Positions 1 through 10,652 of a stretch of 64,000 bases of DNA are shown piece after piece. The notes below the pieces were generated by a model. It made no database searches. It saw only the letters and a list, made by a program, of their open reading frames with translations, and was not told where the DNA came from. Source of the stretch: Bombardia bombarda (taxonomy: Eukaryota > Ascomycota > Sordariomycetes > Sordariales > Lasiosphaeriaceae). How positions within the stretch are numbered: position 1 is the stretch's first letter; each line of letters starts with the position of its first letter. Position numbers and translations under genes: made by a program. The stretch is from assembly GCA_030512295.1 (NCBI GenBank), contig JAULSR010000008.1:1240001-1304000 (forward strand), in the 5' to 3' direction.

Positions 1-578
1 AACATCAAGTGGATCATCTTCGGCTCGTCCTGCCTCATGACGGCCGGCTGCGGCGCGCTCGCCGCCGCCACCATCGACAACATCAACACGGTATACGCCC
101 TGCTCTTCATCTCCGGCCTGGGCGTCGGCGGCCTCGTCGTGCCCGCGTCCACCATCACCACGCTCATCTGCCCCGACGACCTGATCGCCACCATCACGGC
201 GCTGACCATCGCCATCCGGCTCGTGGGCGGCGCCATCGGCTACGCCATCTACTACAACGTGTTTGTCAACAGGCTGCTGCCGACCCTGACGGAGATGGTG
301 GGCACGGCGTGTTTCGCGAACGGCATCACCGACGTGGGGCTGATCACCGAGATCATCGGGCTGGTGGGCTTCTCGCTGGTGCGCGAGGTGTACGCGCTGC
401 CGGGCGTGACGACGGAGCAGGCCGACGCCATCATGGCGGCGGGACATCAGGCGTTTGCGGATTCGTATCCGCGGATTTATTATGTCAGTATCGCGTTTGG
501 GGGGTGTCGATTGTGGCGAGCCTGTTTTTGGAGGACATTTCGGGGTTTATCAATGATCAGGTTGCTGTCAAGCTGTGA
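1..578 (+). CDS. MFS drug/toxin efflux transporter, C-terminal part, frameshifted
   Basis: The frame is open from base 1, so the 5' part lies outside the window. It encodes the last membrane helices of a 14-helix-type major facilitator, with Gly/Ala/Ile-rich hydrophobic stretches and a tail (YYVSIAFGG, then VSIVASLFLEDI and DQVAVKL) that resembles the fungal TRI12/siderophore-efflux branch. Such proteins export small molecules from the plasma membrane. The reading frame slips at the G6 run at 499-504: one extra G joins IAFGG to VSIVASLFL and runs to the TGA at 576-578. As written, the first frame instead continues as nonsense past 1,400. I read this as a homopolymer base-call error, or less likely a pseudogene. 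It is convergent with the dioxygenase gene that ends at 859. The family is fairly secure; the substrate is unknown. Confidence 0.75.
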   Translation, partial: HQVDHLRLVLPHDGRLRRARRRHHRQHQHGIRPALHLRPGRRRPRRARVHHHHAHLPRRPDRHHHGADHRHPARGRRHRLRHLLQRVCQQAAADPDGDGGHGVFRERHHRRGADHRDHRAGGLLAGARGVRAAGRDDGAGRRHHGGGTSGVCGFVSADLLCQYRVWGVSIVASLFLEDISGFINDQVAVKL

Positions 579-660
579 GTGGGGAGGAGGAGGACTTGTT
601 GTTGGGCTTGAATCTTGGTCTGTTGGAGATGGGGAGATGGATGTGGGGAGAGACATGCTT

Positions 661-695
661 GGTGCAGTCCTTGATGCAGTCCTTGATGCAGTAGG
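661..695. repeat. 12-bp direct repeat
   Basis: TGCAGTCCTTGA is tandemly duplicated just downstream of the transporter stop and runs into a third partial unit. It is non-coding. Confidence 0.7.
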
Positions 696-758
696 TTCTA
701 TGTTTAGGGATTCTCTTAGATGCAAGACTGAACCTCGATTCACACGATCCCTGGATAG

Positions 759-818
759 GTATAGTGGTAGGTATAGTGGTATGTATAGTGGTATGTATAG
801 CGGTATGTATAGTGGTGT
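759..818. repeat. 12-bp minisatellite, 5 units
   Basis: Five tandem copies of GTATAGTGGTAT with one or two changes each lie between the convergent 3' ends of the transporter and dioxygenase genes. No gene is expected here. Confidence 0.9.
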
Positions 819-858
819 GCTCTGGTCTGGTCTGTCTTTGGCATGCATGTCCGCCCGC

Positions 859-1822
859 CTACTCAGGAATGTCCCCAAACCGATACTGCGCCCACGCAAA
901 CGCGCCCTCATGCAACGTCCACGTCTGCACCCCCTCATCCTCCCCCGCCGCGCCCGCGGCAATATACACAGGCATCAAGTGGTCCATCCACGGATGCGCC
1001 CTCCTCGCGTCCGGCCGCCTCGCCACCTCGGCCATCCTTGCCTGCCTCTCCTTGGGATCCGCCTCGACCGCCTCCTTGAGCGCCTTGTCAAACGACACGG
1101 CGTAGGGCATGGGCGTCGGGTCGCCCCAGGTCTTGCGCAGGTCGCCGAGGTTGTGCACGGTCATGCCGGTGCCGATAATGACGATATTGTCGTCGCGCAG
1201 GGCGGCGACGGCCTGGCCGAGGCGGTGGTGCGCGTCTGGGTCTTCGTTGTTGTAGAGGCTGACCTGCACGAGCGGGACATTCAGGGGGTTGAGGGTGGGG
1301 TGGAAGGCGACGTGGAAGCCCGAGAAGACGCCGTGGTCGGGGCCGCGCTTCATGCCGCGGGCGGGGATGCCGGCGGAGGCGAGGAGGGCGAGGATGCGGG
1401 AGGCGAGGGCGGGGTCGCCTCTGTGGGGGTAGGTTGCTTTGTAGAACTCGGGGGGGAAGCCGTAGAAGCTAGGAGTTAAAGTGTGAGTGTGAAGTTATAA
1501 GTAGGGGATGGTGAGGAACACACTCGTAGATGAGATCCGTGTTGACGGCATTGTTGAGATGGATCTCGTTGGGCTCGGCCTGCCAGTGGGCGGAAAAGAC
1601 AACCACGGCCTTGGGCTTCACCTTTTGCGTGATCTCCTTGCCGATGGCCTGGAGGACGGGGTAGACGGGGTGCTCAGTCTTGTACTGGACATCGGGCTGT
1701 GGTTGGTCTCAGTCAGCATTGCCCCTATAGTTCTAGGTCCCTATAGTTCTAGGTTGTGAAAAGGGGGCTCAGGTAAAACATGCCCCTCCGTGACTGAAGA
1801 AATAAACGGGTGCCCTTGTCAT
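859..1822 (-). CDS. DODA-type extradiol aromatic ring-opening dioxygenase (LigB family)
   Basis: Class III extradiol dioxygenase, similar to plant and fungal 4,5-DOPA dioxygenases, which cleave catechol rings using a metal held by His residues. Three exons on the minus strand (1822-1784, 1696-1524, 1468-859) give 273 aa. The N-terminus MTRAPVYFFSHGG carries the first metal-ligand His of SHGG, followed by VVVFSAHWQAE and, in exon 3, KRGPDHGVFSGFHVAF, all conserved in the family. The 55-nt second intron is GT-AG. The first intron (1697-1783) has a GC donor (GCATGT) and AG acceptor; this is the only splice I found that restores SHGG-PDVQY and the frame. The exons sum to a whole number of codons. 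Substrate is not predictable: fungal members act on DOPA-like and other catechols. It is likely cytosolic, as no signal peptide is seen. Confidence 0.85.
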
Positions 1823-2321
1823 GCTGGGCGGTGGTGGTGATGAATGAGATGATGGACAACAAAGAATTTCCCTCAGAATCATCCATTCCACCAAGAGCGC
1901 CGTATCATCTATTTATGGACAATCCGGATCCCGTTGAAGAAAGAAGAAAGAAGAAAGAACAAAGAAGAAAGAACAAGGAAGAAAGACGGCAGGGCCGCTT
2001 ATAGACCTAGTCTAGATGGCGGTTTCGTGACGTTCGTCCGCCCCCGGCGTCCGTTGTGGGAAAAACGACCCCACCACCTACCTGTTACAGCGCTACAGAG
2101 GGCCAGATTTAGAGGGCCAGATTTAGAGGGCCAGATTTAGTGGGGGAAACAGGTGCAACGGCCCCCGAACCAATCCATGACGCCATCCATCCATGCCCAC
2201 CACCCAATCAATAATCAATACATGCCATTCCCATCTCTCCAGGCACCAGATCCCACACCGAAAATCGGCCGATAACGACGAGATCTGTTCCGCAAACGCG
2301 CTCCACCGCCAGCCTCCCACC
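1823..2321. promoter_or_regulatory. Divergent promoter region, dioxygenase / thioesterase
   Basis: About 500 bp separate the start codons of two divergently transcribed genes. It contains a purine-rich AAGAAAGAAG tract at about 1936-1988 and a 14-bp triplication at 2098-2139. No defined operator can be assigned. Confidence 0.4.
2098..2139. repeat. 14-bp direct repeat, 3 units
   Basis: Three perfect tandem copies of GAGGGCCAGATTTA lie upstream of the thioesterase gene. Confidence 0.9.
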
Positions 2322-3130
2322 ATGGCCTCAATCCTCCGCAAACCGCCCCTGCTGTTCCCTGCCACGGCGCGGCACACGGCAACCGTCATCTTCATCCACG
2401 GGCTGGGCGACACAGGCCACGGCTGGGCCGATGCGGTCGAGAACTGGCGCCGCCGCCAGCGGCTCGACGAGGTCAAGTTCGTCCTGCCGCACGCGCCCCC
2501 CATCGCCATCACGGCCTACTGGGGCATGAAGATGCCGGGCTGGTACGACATCGCCGTCGTCGACGGCAGCGCCGAGTCGCTCCGCCGCAGCGAGGACGAG
2601 GCCGGCATTGTGCTGTCCGAGGCCTACGTGCACGGCCTGATCCAGCACGAGATTGACGCCGGCATCCCCGCCGACCGTATCGTGCTCGGCGGCTTCAGCC
2701 AGGGCGGCGCCATGAGCCTGTTCGCCGGCCTGACCGCCATGGCCAGGCTCGCCGGCATCGTCGCCCTGTCGTCGTACCTGCCCCTCAGCCTCAGGTTCGC
2801 CGAGCTGCTGCCCAAGCCCCAGTTCAACGAGCAGACCCCCGTCCTGATGGCCCACGGCGACGCCGACCAGGTCGTCAACTTCCAGCTCGGCAAGACGAGC
2901 TTTGAGTACCTCGAGGAGCGGGGGTATAATGTTTCGTTGAAGGTTTATCCGTATGTGAAGCTTCCCCTTGCCGCCTGTCGATGTGATGAATGTCGAATGT
3001 CTCGTGCTGACAGACATGTTGCAGCGGTATGGGCCACTCCGCCTGCCTAGAGGAGCTGAATAATGTCGAGGCATTTTTGAGAGAGAGGCTGCCCGAGGTA
3101 GATAAGAAGGACGGCAAGCCGGAGCTTTAA
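2322..3130 (+). CDS. APT1: Acyl-protein thioesterase 1
   Basis: Serine hydrolase of the APT/lysophospholipase family, which removes palmitate from cysteines of membrane-bound proteins such as Ras and G-alpha subunits in the cytosol. Exons 2322-2950 and 3025-3130 flank a 74-nt GT-AG intron; the product is 244 aa, normal for the family. FIHGLGDTGHGW near the N-terminus forms the oxyanion region, GGFSQGG carries the nucleophile Ser126, HGDADQVV the acid Asp182, and exon 2 GMGHSA the base His214. The spacing matches the known catalytic triad of human APT1. I chose the ATG at 2322, after ACC, because the family usually starts a few residues before LLFPA; an in-frame upstream ATG at 2193 would add 43 residues that do not look conserved. 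It looks intact and functional. Confidence 0.92.
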
Positions 3131-3519
3131 AGTAGTTTGAATGAATATGGACCTCGTGCTCTTCATGGCCATCGTACACGGAGTCTTGGTGCATGGAAAT
3201 AGCCGCATCTCGCCAAGAAGATACAGTTGAGACGTCGAACTGCAGAACAAATTGCACTAGAAAAGAAAGCGGACACAACACTCAGATATATCAACCTCAA
3301 ATAAATCCTGGCAGTACATGGACAGCTTCGAGACAGCCACTGCTGCCCTCACCAGCGTCTCGCTACCCCACAACCTTTTGTTCCGAGATACAAAAGTGGC
3401 AAAATCCCAGATCGTCTCAATCTTTTGGCAGGACGACGCCGCTAGCAACGAACTCCCTAGACCTACTGTGGTAGTATGGGTAAATAAAACCTGTGGGTCC
3501 GGTCACTACAGGGCTCACT
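3131..3519. other. Intergenic, no gene seen
   Basis: This is the 3' flank of the thioesterase gene and the start of the transposon remnant. Possible ORFs here are short, overlapping and of unrecognised sequence. Confidence 0.5.
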
Positions 3520-4648
3520 ACAGAGGTAAAAACAAGGGTGGCACAACACCAAGTTCACCACAATGCTCAGCTTGGCCGGGCGAATTTGACTGCCAGCTAA
3601 CAGCCTGGCAACGGTCATGCATACTAGCTAATAACTCTTGTAGATAGTTATCTGGTAATTTGTTCCAAGCCTCTAAAACGTAGCTCCTTGACCTATCGTA
3701 ACTCAGTTTCTCTTCCATCTTGTATTTATTCTCAATATAATCTTTCATCCAGTTCCAACAGCTCTCTATTGGATTTAACTCAGGAGAAAAGGGAGGCCAA
3801 TAAATGACTTTGACTCTCCTTTCTTCTAAATCCTGTTTTGTATCCTTTGCTGCGTGGGCTGGGGAACTATCTTACATCAAAAAGAGGTCTTTACCAAAAC
3901 TTAGTTTATAGAGACGACAAAGCTTAGTTTATAGAGACGAATCCAGCTTTCGACAATAGGAGTTATATGAGCCTGATAGCTTTCAGCTTTTATGGTGCCC
4001 CAGTCTTTTTCCCAGAAAAGGCCAAGACCCTTTCCAAAAGCTAGAAAAACACCCCCAAAACATCCATCCACCCTTCTTTTGATGTCTTTCAACGATGTAA
4101 GTTGGATTAAACTCCTTCCTTTGACAACAAGTTACATATTGTTTTCTATGCGGACCCCCGGTAATCCACGTGTCGTCAGTTCACAATATCTTTGCCCACA
4201 TTTCTGGGGACTAGGCAGATTGTTCGATAGCCTAGTTGTGGCGGGCAACTCGTGTAGCTTCGGTGATCGGAGGGTTTTTTCGTGCAGCTTAACCACGGTA
4301 AAATCCAAGTCGGTAAAGAGTGCTTTGAATATACTTGGGTGGAAAATGACCGTCAAAAAAAACACGAGACAGCTGTATATAGTTCAATTTTCTATTTTCT
4401 ATGGAAGCACAGATAAATTTGACCATTTGTTCTTCTTGTTGTGCACTCAGTCGGTGGGGGCGCCCTGGGCTTCGGCCCGCAGTCGAATCAGGGGCTCGAA
4501 CTGCAGTACGAATCTGAGCAGCTGAAAAGCCAGTAATGGATTGAATTTGGCTTTGACTGACCCGCTCATCGTAGTATAAGGTCCGTATGCGCGCGCGGTC
4601 TTCGGTAATGAGTAGTTTGGTACCGGTTGTACCCTTTGGGCGAGCCAT
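3520..4648 (-). pseudogene. Dead Tc1/mariner-type transposase
   Basis: On the minus strand the reading begins MARPKGTTGTKLLITEDRAR (4648), followed by a helix-turn-helix region and SPGRPHRLSAQQEEQM. It then passes into a DDE domain: TDDTWITGG holds the first Asp, then DSSPAHAAKD and IYWPPFSPELNPIE, ending near LPDNYLQELLASMHDRCQAV at about 3599. The frame is broken by in-frame TAA, TAG and TGA at sites expected to be Gln or Trp (FYRG*AARKN, RHN*AIEQSA*SPEM, AKIL*TDD, FLM*DSSPAH). It also has an indel near 4035 and a 22-bp tandem duplication at about 3899-3942. The stops match C-to-T / G-to-A change, as in light RIP. Terminal inverted repeats are not certain; weakly matching ends lie near 3478 and 4760. 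Confidence 0.85.
3899..3942. repeat. 22-bp tandem duplication inside transposase remnant
   Basis: CTTAGTTTATAGAGACGA with flanking bases occurs twice in a row with one mismatch. It interrupts the transposase reading just after the ESWIRLYK stretch. Confidence 0.85.
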
Positions 4649-4984
4649 GATGATGATGATGTGGATTTTACAAAATGGTTGTTGATGTTGGTAAGATTGT
4701 ACTATGAGTTGCATTTATTTTAGTGTGGTAGGTACTCAAATCCACCCACCCTTATTTAGCGGGGCACCTGACTAAGCGCAATACCACGCTCTTATTAGTT
4801 CGGTGCATCCATCTAATCGGCCTGGGGCAGCGCCCGCGGCTGCAACCTCGAGCTGCTAGTCTCAAGTGCTCGACTAGTTGTTACGCCGGCGCCTTCCCAA
4901 CACCCGCCACCCCCCCCCCCCCCCCACACCAATTCCCGCCAACTAGAAAAAAGGGTAAATTTTAGATTTTACATATAAACCAGC
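4649..4984. other. Intergenic, transposon flank
   Basis: No gene is seen. It contains a run of C at about 4910-4926 and probably the outer end of the Tc1/mariner remnant. Confidence 0.45.
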
Positions 4985-5202
4985 TGTCACGGGCGTAGCC
5001 CGTTCCTATATGTAAAATAGTTCGTGGGGTACTAGCGCCTTGGCGCCTTGGCGCTAGCACATGACATGTGGAGCTCCTTGGTCAGTCAGGTTGACCCGTG
5101 CACCTTAGTCAGCCTCCCCAGGGATAAAACCCTGGCCTGGCCGCCCGGATAGTTATGCAACCACAATTATCACAAGATACACCCAAGGTTCAGCCCGTCA
5201 CA
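4985..5202 (+). mobile_element. Short non-autonomous TIR element (MITE-like), copy 1
   Basis: This 218-bp unit starts TGTCACGGGC and ends GCCCGTCACA, so its ends form a TIR of the form TGTSACGGGC. It is bounded by CCAGC at 4980-4984 and 5203-5207, a likely 5-bp target duplication. Inside is a palindromic GCGCCTTGG core and a second small palindrome around CCAGGGATAAAACCCTGG. Related copies lie at 46,183, 48,694 and 57,103. It encodes no protein, so it must depend on another transposase; which one is unknown. Confidence 0.8.
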
Positions 5203-5982
5203 CCAGCAGAGAAATGACCCTTTAATGAACAGAATAAAATAACAAAAAATCGTACAAACATAGAAAAAAAAACCATTGCCATGCTCCAAATGGACTTATC
5301 TTCCATAAATATACGATCGTATATAGATTTGTGTGGTGTGTCGTGACTGATCAATTGAAAAACACAGATTTTGTGATTTGTATGGGGATTTGTACAGTTT
5401 ATGGTAATTGTCGGGGTGTGGGGCGTTGGTTGTGGGGCGGGGGCGTGTGTGGTGTCACTAAGACAAGGTCCCACCCAGAAAAAACTACCGTGCTGCGTCC
5501 CGTGGGTAGCCTGCAAAACAAAACAAAAAAGTCCCCGTCGTCTCAACAAGGCCCAGGCAAGCCACCCACCAGGCTACCTTCCCAACACCGTCGGTCGGGC
5601 CAAACCTTCAACGTCTCTTGTGCCAGGCCGACGGACGCCGCCGACGCCCTGTATCGTTTTTTCTTGGTACAATGACATGTTGTCATCGCATCGCTGTCTT
5701 ACATCTCTAAAGGGACCTCTCTCTCCGTCCAGCTGCTGCACACACACACACACACTTACACTGGAGTTCTGGATACACTACTGTCACACTGATTGGATAG
5801 CACCTTTCTTGAACCCTGCTAGGTAAACAAAACAAAACCAAACAAATAACAAAACAAAACCAAACAAATAACAAATAAAAGCAACCCCCCTCCCCCAAAT
5901 CCCAACCCGACCCCTCACCGTCCCATCGTCACACCCTCACACCCTCACCCCGACGAAGGAAGCATCGCCAGTCATCCCAGCC
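5203..5982. promoter_or_regulatory. Upstream region of IVY1-like gene
   Basis: About 780 bp hold a (CA)n run at 5739-5755 and two copies of a 24-bp AACAAAACAAAACC-type unit at about 5825-5876. C-rich and CA-rich leader sequence follows immediately before the ATG. No separate gene is seen. Confidence 0.4.
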
Positions 5983-6912
5983 ATGGCGACAAGCGCAGAC
6001 CGGCCACAGTCGCCCACCCCGTCGCAGCTGCCCCCGGTCCCCGCCAGCCCGACATACTCGTACGCCTCGAGCGCCAACCCCCCCCTCTCGCAGTACAACC
6101 TCCCCCTCCCGCCGCCCCCACGGCCCGCGCACGCCGTGCTCACCAAGGCCGACCTGGAGCACTCGCAGACCGCCTACGCCGACCTGCTCACCACGGCAAA
6201 GGGCTACCGCATCGCGCTCGCGGCCCTCTCCACCGCCGCCTCCTCCTTCGGCTCCGCGCTCGAATCCTGCGCCCGCCTGAAGGAAGCCCGCGCCGACGCC
6301 CTCGGCCCCGGGCCCGAGGCCTCCCTCAGCAACAGCTTCAACGCGAAGCAGGGCACCTGCACGGCCGACTCGCTCCTGACCGTCGCCGGCCTGCAGCACC
6401 TCGTGGCCAACCACCAGCACATCCTGTCCGAGACCGTCTACCGCGCCTTCGAGGTGCCCCTCCTGCACGAGCTCGACAAGTGGCGCGCCGCCGTCGACGA
6501 CGAGGAGGAGGGCTACGCGCGCGCCGTCGCCGCCCAGAGCAACGAGATCAGGAGGCTGGAGAAGGAGGGGCTCAAGCTGCACCGCCAGCGGCGCCGCGAC
6601 GTGGCCAGGTTCCGCGCGCACCTGGTCGAGCTGACGACGAAGCTGGACGGGCTGACGGCGCTGCATGGCGAGCACGCGCGCGCGCTGCTGCGCGAGAGCC
6701 AGGAGACGAGCGTGAGGATTGTGGATGCCAGCTGCAGTCTGGTGCGCGCCGAGGTGGATATTTTTGAGAGTCTTGCGCGCAAGGGGTGGACGGGCGGCGG
6801 GCTTGAGGATGTGCTGGAGAAGGGGTCGGATCTGTTTGCCACCGAGGAGCCTGCTGGCGGCGCGGCATTTGGGAGAGGAGGGGGAGGAGGGGGAGATGGT
6901 GGTGGTGGAGGA

Positions 6913-6950
<38 letters not shown>

Positions 6951-7719
6951 AGGCGGTGACGGGAGCAAGCTGTTCAGTATTCTCCCGCCCAAGAGCATCC
7001 TGGCCGACTCGGGCTCTGACACCATCCGCGGCCCGCACCATCATCGCACCGACAGCCTGCTTGTCGACACGGATCGCTACCAGAGCCTGGCTGGCGCTAT
7101 CATCTCGGACGCGGTACACGGCAGCGGCGGCGGCGGCGGTGGCGGTGGCGGTGGTGGCGCCCCCGCGCACCGCGATCTGAGAGACAGAGATCGCGACACG
7201 GACAGTGTCTTCTCCGTGTCCGAGTTCAACCGCTCGCGCAACGCGCGGCCGTTCTCGCCGCAGCCGCAGCCGCTACGGCTGAACACGGAGGACCTGCTTG
7301 GTCATTTGGAGAATGACGACTCGATAGTAGGGAAAGAGGAGGAGGAAGATGTGGAGCAGGATTCAGACGACAACGGACAGAGGCGGTTGTTTGGAAAGAA
7401 GAAGAAGAAGAAGAATGCTGAGAAGCACAAGCCGACAAAGCTACAGCTGCAACAGAACCACGGGTGTGCTATTTTCGACGACGATGGCCATGATGAAGAG
7501 GATGACGACAGCAGCGGCAGTAACGACCCCAATAATGTGAGAAGAAGAAATCAAGTGGCCAATAGCGACGACGACCCCGAGGCCCATCCCTGGCGGAACG
7601 AGGGGCTGTCGGTGGACGATGAGGAGGAGCAGGAGCGCATAGCGGCGGCGACTGAGGCGAGCTTGTTGTTGACAAAGTCCCAGCAGAGGGGGGATGGGAG
7701 CTGGACTGTTACGGGGTGA
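5983..7719 (+). CDS. IVY1: Ivy1-like BAR-domain phospholipid-binding vacuolar protein
   Basis: Single-exon gene, 578 aa. After a Pro/Ser-rich N-terminus (SYASSANPPLSQYNLP at about 26-41), residues about 50-280 form a long Ala/Leu-rich helical region that fits the fungal Ivy1 BAR-like domain; markers are HAVLTKADLE, GTCTADSLL and SETVYRAFEVPLL. In yeast, Ivy1 binds phospholipids and interacts with Vps33 and Ypt7 at the vacuole and endosome; that function is carried over from the family. The C-terminal half is low complexity: two poly-Gly tracts at about 296-326 and 380-392, then acidic runs and a Lys5 stretch. The Gly tracts are made of GGC/GGT/GGA codons and may vary in length between strains. 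Long open frames on the opposite strand are shadows. Confidence 0.8.
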
Positions 7720-8740
7720 CTTACTGCGTGACTGACTGACGATGATACTATATAATATCCATTCATGCCTGTATGGTGTTGGTTTATTGGGGGTTTGGGT
7801 TGTTTGTCAGTTTTGTTGCAAGGTTGAGCGTAGTGGATTGAGGTAGTATAGGTAGTGCTGCAGGATAGGGGAAGGAGAATCGTATATCTCCTCCTTGTCT
7901 ACCTGGCCAACTCACTCCGCCAGCTCTGTACACACACACAACCCTTAGAAGTTAGAACTTAAAGGGAACCAATTCCTTATTACATCTGGTGGTAGTGGTG
8001 GTTGCTGAACGGTGGGCGGCAGCTCCAAATTTTGGCTTAAATTGTTTTCATGGCATAATAGAATGGTGTGATCGAGGCCAAGCCTTGCCAGCCTGCCTGC
8101 CTGTTGTATTTTCTGTACTGGTACATTACAGTCGGACTTTGGTGCATGTTTTTTGTTTTCTCTTTCCTGGGTCTGTACCGTACATGGATAGTTACCTTGG
8201 GTTATACCCCGTATCTATCTATATACTATCCATGAGTAGTGGATGAATCACAACGTTTATTTGCTGTTCATTCTGACGTGTCTGAAAGATCTATTAATGC
8301 ATCCCTGGGTGCTTTTTGTGAAGGATATTACGCAGATGGGATACTCAGAATATAACTGAATACGGGGTCCCCAAAAATGACTGGGGGCTAAATAACCACT
8401 GCTCCCATGTACGCACACACACATGCATCCACAAACACACTTCAGTCTACCAATGATCGCTCGCATTCCATCGCCACCAACTTTCCCTGATCTCTCTCGT
8501 CCAGTAGCATAACAAATGAAAAAATATATATATATATATATATATAAAAAGACCTTGCATATCATTAATAGCCAGCCATACACACAACAAAATAACAACA
8601 ACAACACTGCTTTGCTATGCCTTGCTCTTGGTATCATTTTTTCCTGCCTCTCTGTCTGCTCTGTGCCCATCCCATCCCATCCCCTCCATCAATCATCTCA
8701 ATCAACCATCTCAATCAATCATCTCCATCAACCATCTCAA
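7720..8740. other. Convergent 3' intergenic region
   Basis: The 3' flanks of IVY1 and NUP53 meet here. It contains an (AT)n run at 8524-8546 and a 13-bp repeat at 8687-8750. No gene is recognised. Confidence 0.5.
8524..8546. repeat. (AT)n microsatellite
   Basis: An uninterrupted AT dinucleotide run lies in the intergenic region. Confidence 0.95.
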
Positions 8741-8750
8741 TCAATCATCC
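8687..8750. repeat. 13-bp minisatellite
   Basis: About five tandem units of ATCATCTCAATCA / ACCATCTCAATCA lie just past the NUP53 stop codon. Confidence 0.85.
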
Positions 8751-9706
8751 TTATTCCCTGCGGCAATCTCCCCCCCAAACAGCCCAAAGCTAGCATCCAG
8801 CCACCACATACACTGCCAGTAGAAACTCGCTCTGTCCCAATCAAATTCGCCCATGTCGTTCCTCGGTATCTCGCTGCCGATCATAACGCCGGTGAACCAC
8901 CTCAGAAACGGAATCACGGCCGACAGGCGCTGCGACATGGTCGTCGCCGGCAACATCGCCTGCTCGGCCGGAAGGAGCCTAGCCTTGCGGGCCGAGGGGA
9001 TGACGCGGCAGAACTCGCTGTTGGCAGCAGTAACACCATTGGGCTTGACTGTTGCTGTGTTGTAGTCGCCCATCACCGTGCCCGACGAGAGCGTCGTCGT
9101 CGTGGTATCAACCGTGCCAGTCGTCGACGCCGCGGTGGTAGTGTCAGCCGTGCGCGACGACGTCTGCGAGTGTGGCGGGGAAAGTTCGAATGGTGTTCTG
9201 CTGTTATGGCTGCGGCGGCGGGGTCGCGTGGGGGAGGAGGCAGCGGGCCGCCCCCGCCTATTACCGCCCATGGCCGGCGACATGTCGGCGACGGCCTCGT
9301 CCCCGCTGGGCGGGGGGGTGCCGTGGTACGGCTCGGCGTAGACGAGGTGGCCGAGGATGGTCTGGGGCGACGACATCTGGGCGGCCTCGGCGGCCGCGGC
9401 CGACTCGAACGTCACCTTGACCCAGTGCTCGCCGCCGTCGGTCCGGTTCACCATGGCGCGCTCCTCGGGCGTCAGGGGCTGGCGCCGGGTGAAGGCCGGG
9501 TCGCGGAACCCCGACTTGTACCGCCGCCGCTCGACGGGGGCCTCGCGCGAGTAGTCCTCGCAGATCCTGCCGGCCAGCTGCTCAAAGTGGTCGATGGCGG
9601 CGTACTGCTGCTGCGCCGACCGGTAGCCTCGCAGGATCATTTCCTTGGGCTCTTGGATGTGGCGCGACTGCGCCGCGGCGTTACCGCTGCCGTCGTCCAG
9701 CAGCTG

Positions 9707-9740
<34 letters not shown>

Positions 9741-10179
9741 AGACTTGTCAGTGAGGAGGAAGAGGGGATCCGGGTCGGTCTGCGCTGCGTCGTGCCGCTG
9801 CCGCTGCTGCTCCCAGTCGCGACGGGGTGCTGGGTCTCGCTCTGCTTCTGGCGGTTCTCAATCCAGCCCGAAAAGACCTTGTCGGCCGCCGATGCCGTGG
9901 GGTCTTCTCTCCTCGCTGGCGTGGCAGTTTTGGATCTCGACCGCCGCGTCGATTTGCCGAAGGAGCCCGTCTCGGCGACCGGCCTCCTCACGCGCCCCAC
10001 TGGGCCATCTTGCCTGTCGGTTTCTAGAGGTAAGTGCTGGCTCCGTGAAGGCTCAAAATCAGAAAATCAGCGCGCGGGTGAACGAACTGGGGAAAGACCA
10101 TGGCATAGGGTCTCTGGACGCCGTCGCCGCCAATGTAGAGCTCGTCGTCGGGGACATTGTGCAGAATCAAAGGAGCCAT
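8741..10179 (-). CDS. NUP53: Nucleoporin Nup53/Nup35-like (RRM fold)
   Basis: Two exons on the minus strand (10179-10088 and 10013-8741) with a 74-nt GT-AG intron give 454 aa. Exon 1 reads MAPLILHNVPDDELYIG..., the usual start of fungal Nup53 proteins, and the splice yields VFPQQDGPVG. Residues about 220-260 (EHWVKVTFESAAAAEAA, then ILGHLVYAEPYHG) match the Nup35-type RRM that dimerises in the inner ring of the nuclear pore. The C-terminus (MGEFDWDRASFYWQCMWWLD) is an aromatic amphipathic stretch typical of the membrane-binding tail. An 11-residue Gly run at about 123-133 is encoded by a CCG/GCC repeat. Transcription is divergent from ATG29. The family assignment is good; the Gly tract may vary between strains. 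Confidence 0.8.
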
Positions 10180-10652
10180 ATCAGGCAGCGATCGGGGCGG
10201 GCGACAGCTGGCGTCGGGTTTTCAGGGCGAAATCGAGTTGTTGATAGGCCAATGGCAGCTAAGCTAAGCGATGCGTGGTGAATCGACAAACAATTGGTGA
10301 CGAGGAGAAAACGTATGCGACGCGATTTTTTTTGGACACTGGCGCTGTGGATTCCAATAGATAGGCCTGTTTCCAGGAGGCAATAACGCCCCGCTTATTG
10401 CATTACCCAGGAGTGGGCGGTCAAAGATGAACAAAGGGCGTCCCGGGGTTTCTCATCTTATCCAACCCTTGTCCTGGCCGATAAGCTGCGTGCATGGGCG
10501 GTCGGACTCTGGGGGAGGCGATAGCTTCCGCAATACGCTATCCTTGTCAAACGTCATTTGTTAAAAGGAAGCACGTCCCGCTGCAGCCTTGGCTCAGCTC
10601 ACATCACACAACCTCACCCTTTTTCTCATCTGGAAAGGACGGATCAGTCGCC
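10180..10652. promoter_or_regulatory. Bidirectional promoter, NUP53 / ATG29
   Basis: There are 473 bp between divergent start codons. It is mostly unique sequence with a T8 run near 10,327. No motif can be assigned confidently. Confidence 0.45.

Noticed and set aside
37..1479. Apparent 480-codon ORF on the plus strand
   Set aside because: Only the first about 155 codons encode the transporter. The rest is out-of-frame DNA across a homopolymer slip, a minisatellite and the antisense of the dioxygenase gene.
5929..7170. 413-codon minus-strand ORF
   Set aside because: Antisense shadow of the GC-rich Ivy1 gene; poly-Ala/Gly composition and no family.
8516..9754. 412-codon plus-strand ORF
   Set aside because: It starts in an AT microsatellite and runs antisense to Nup53; no conserved motifs.
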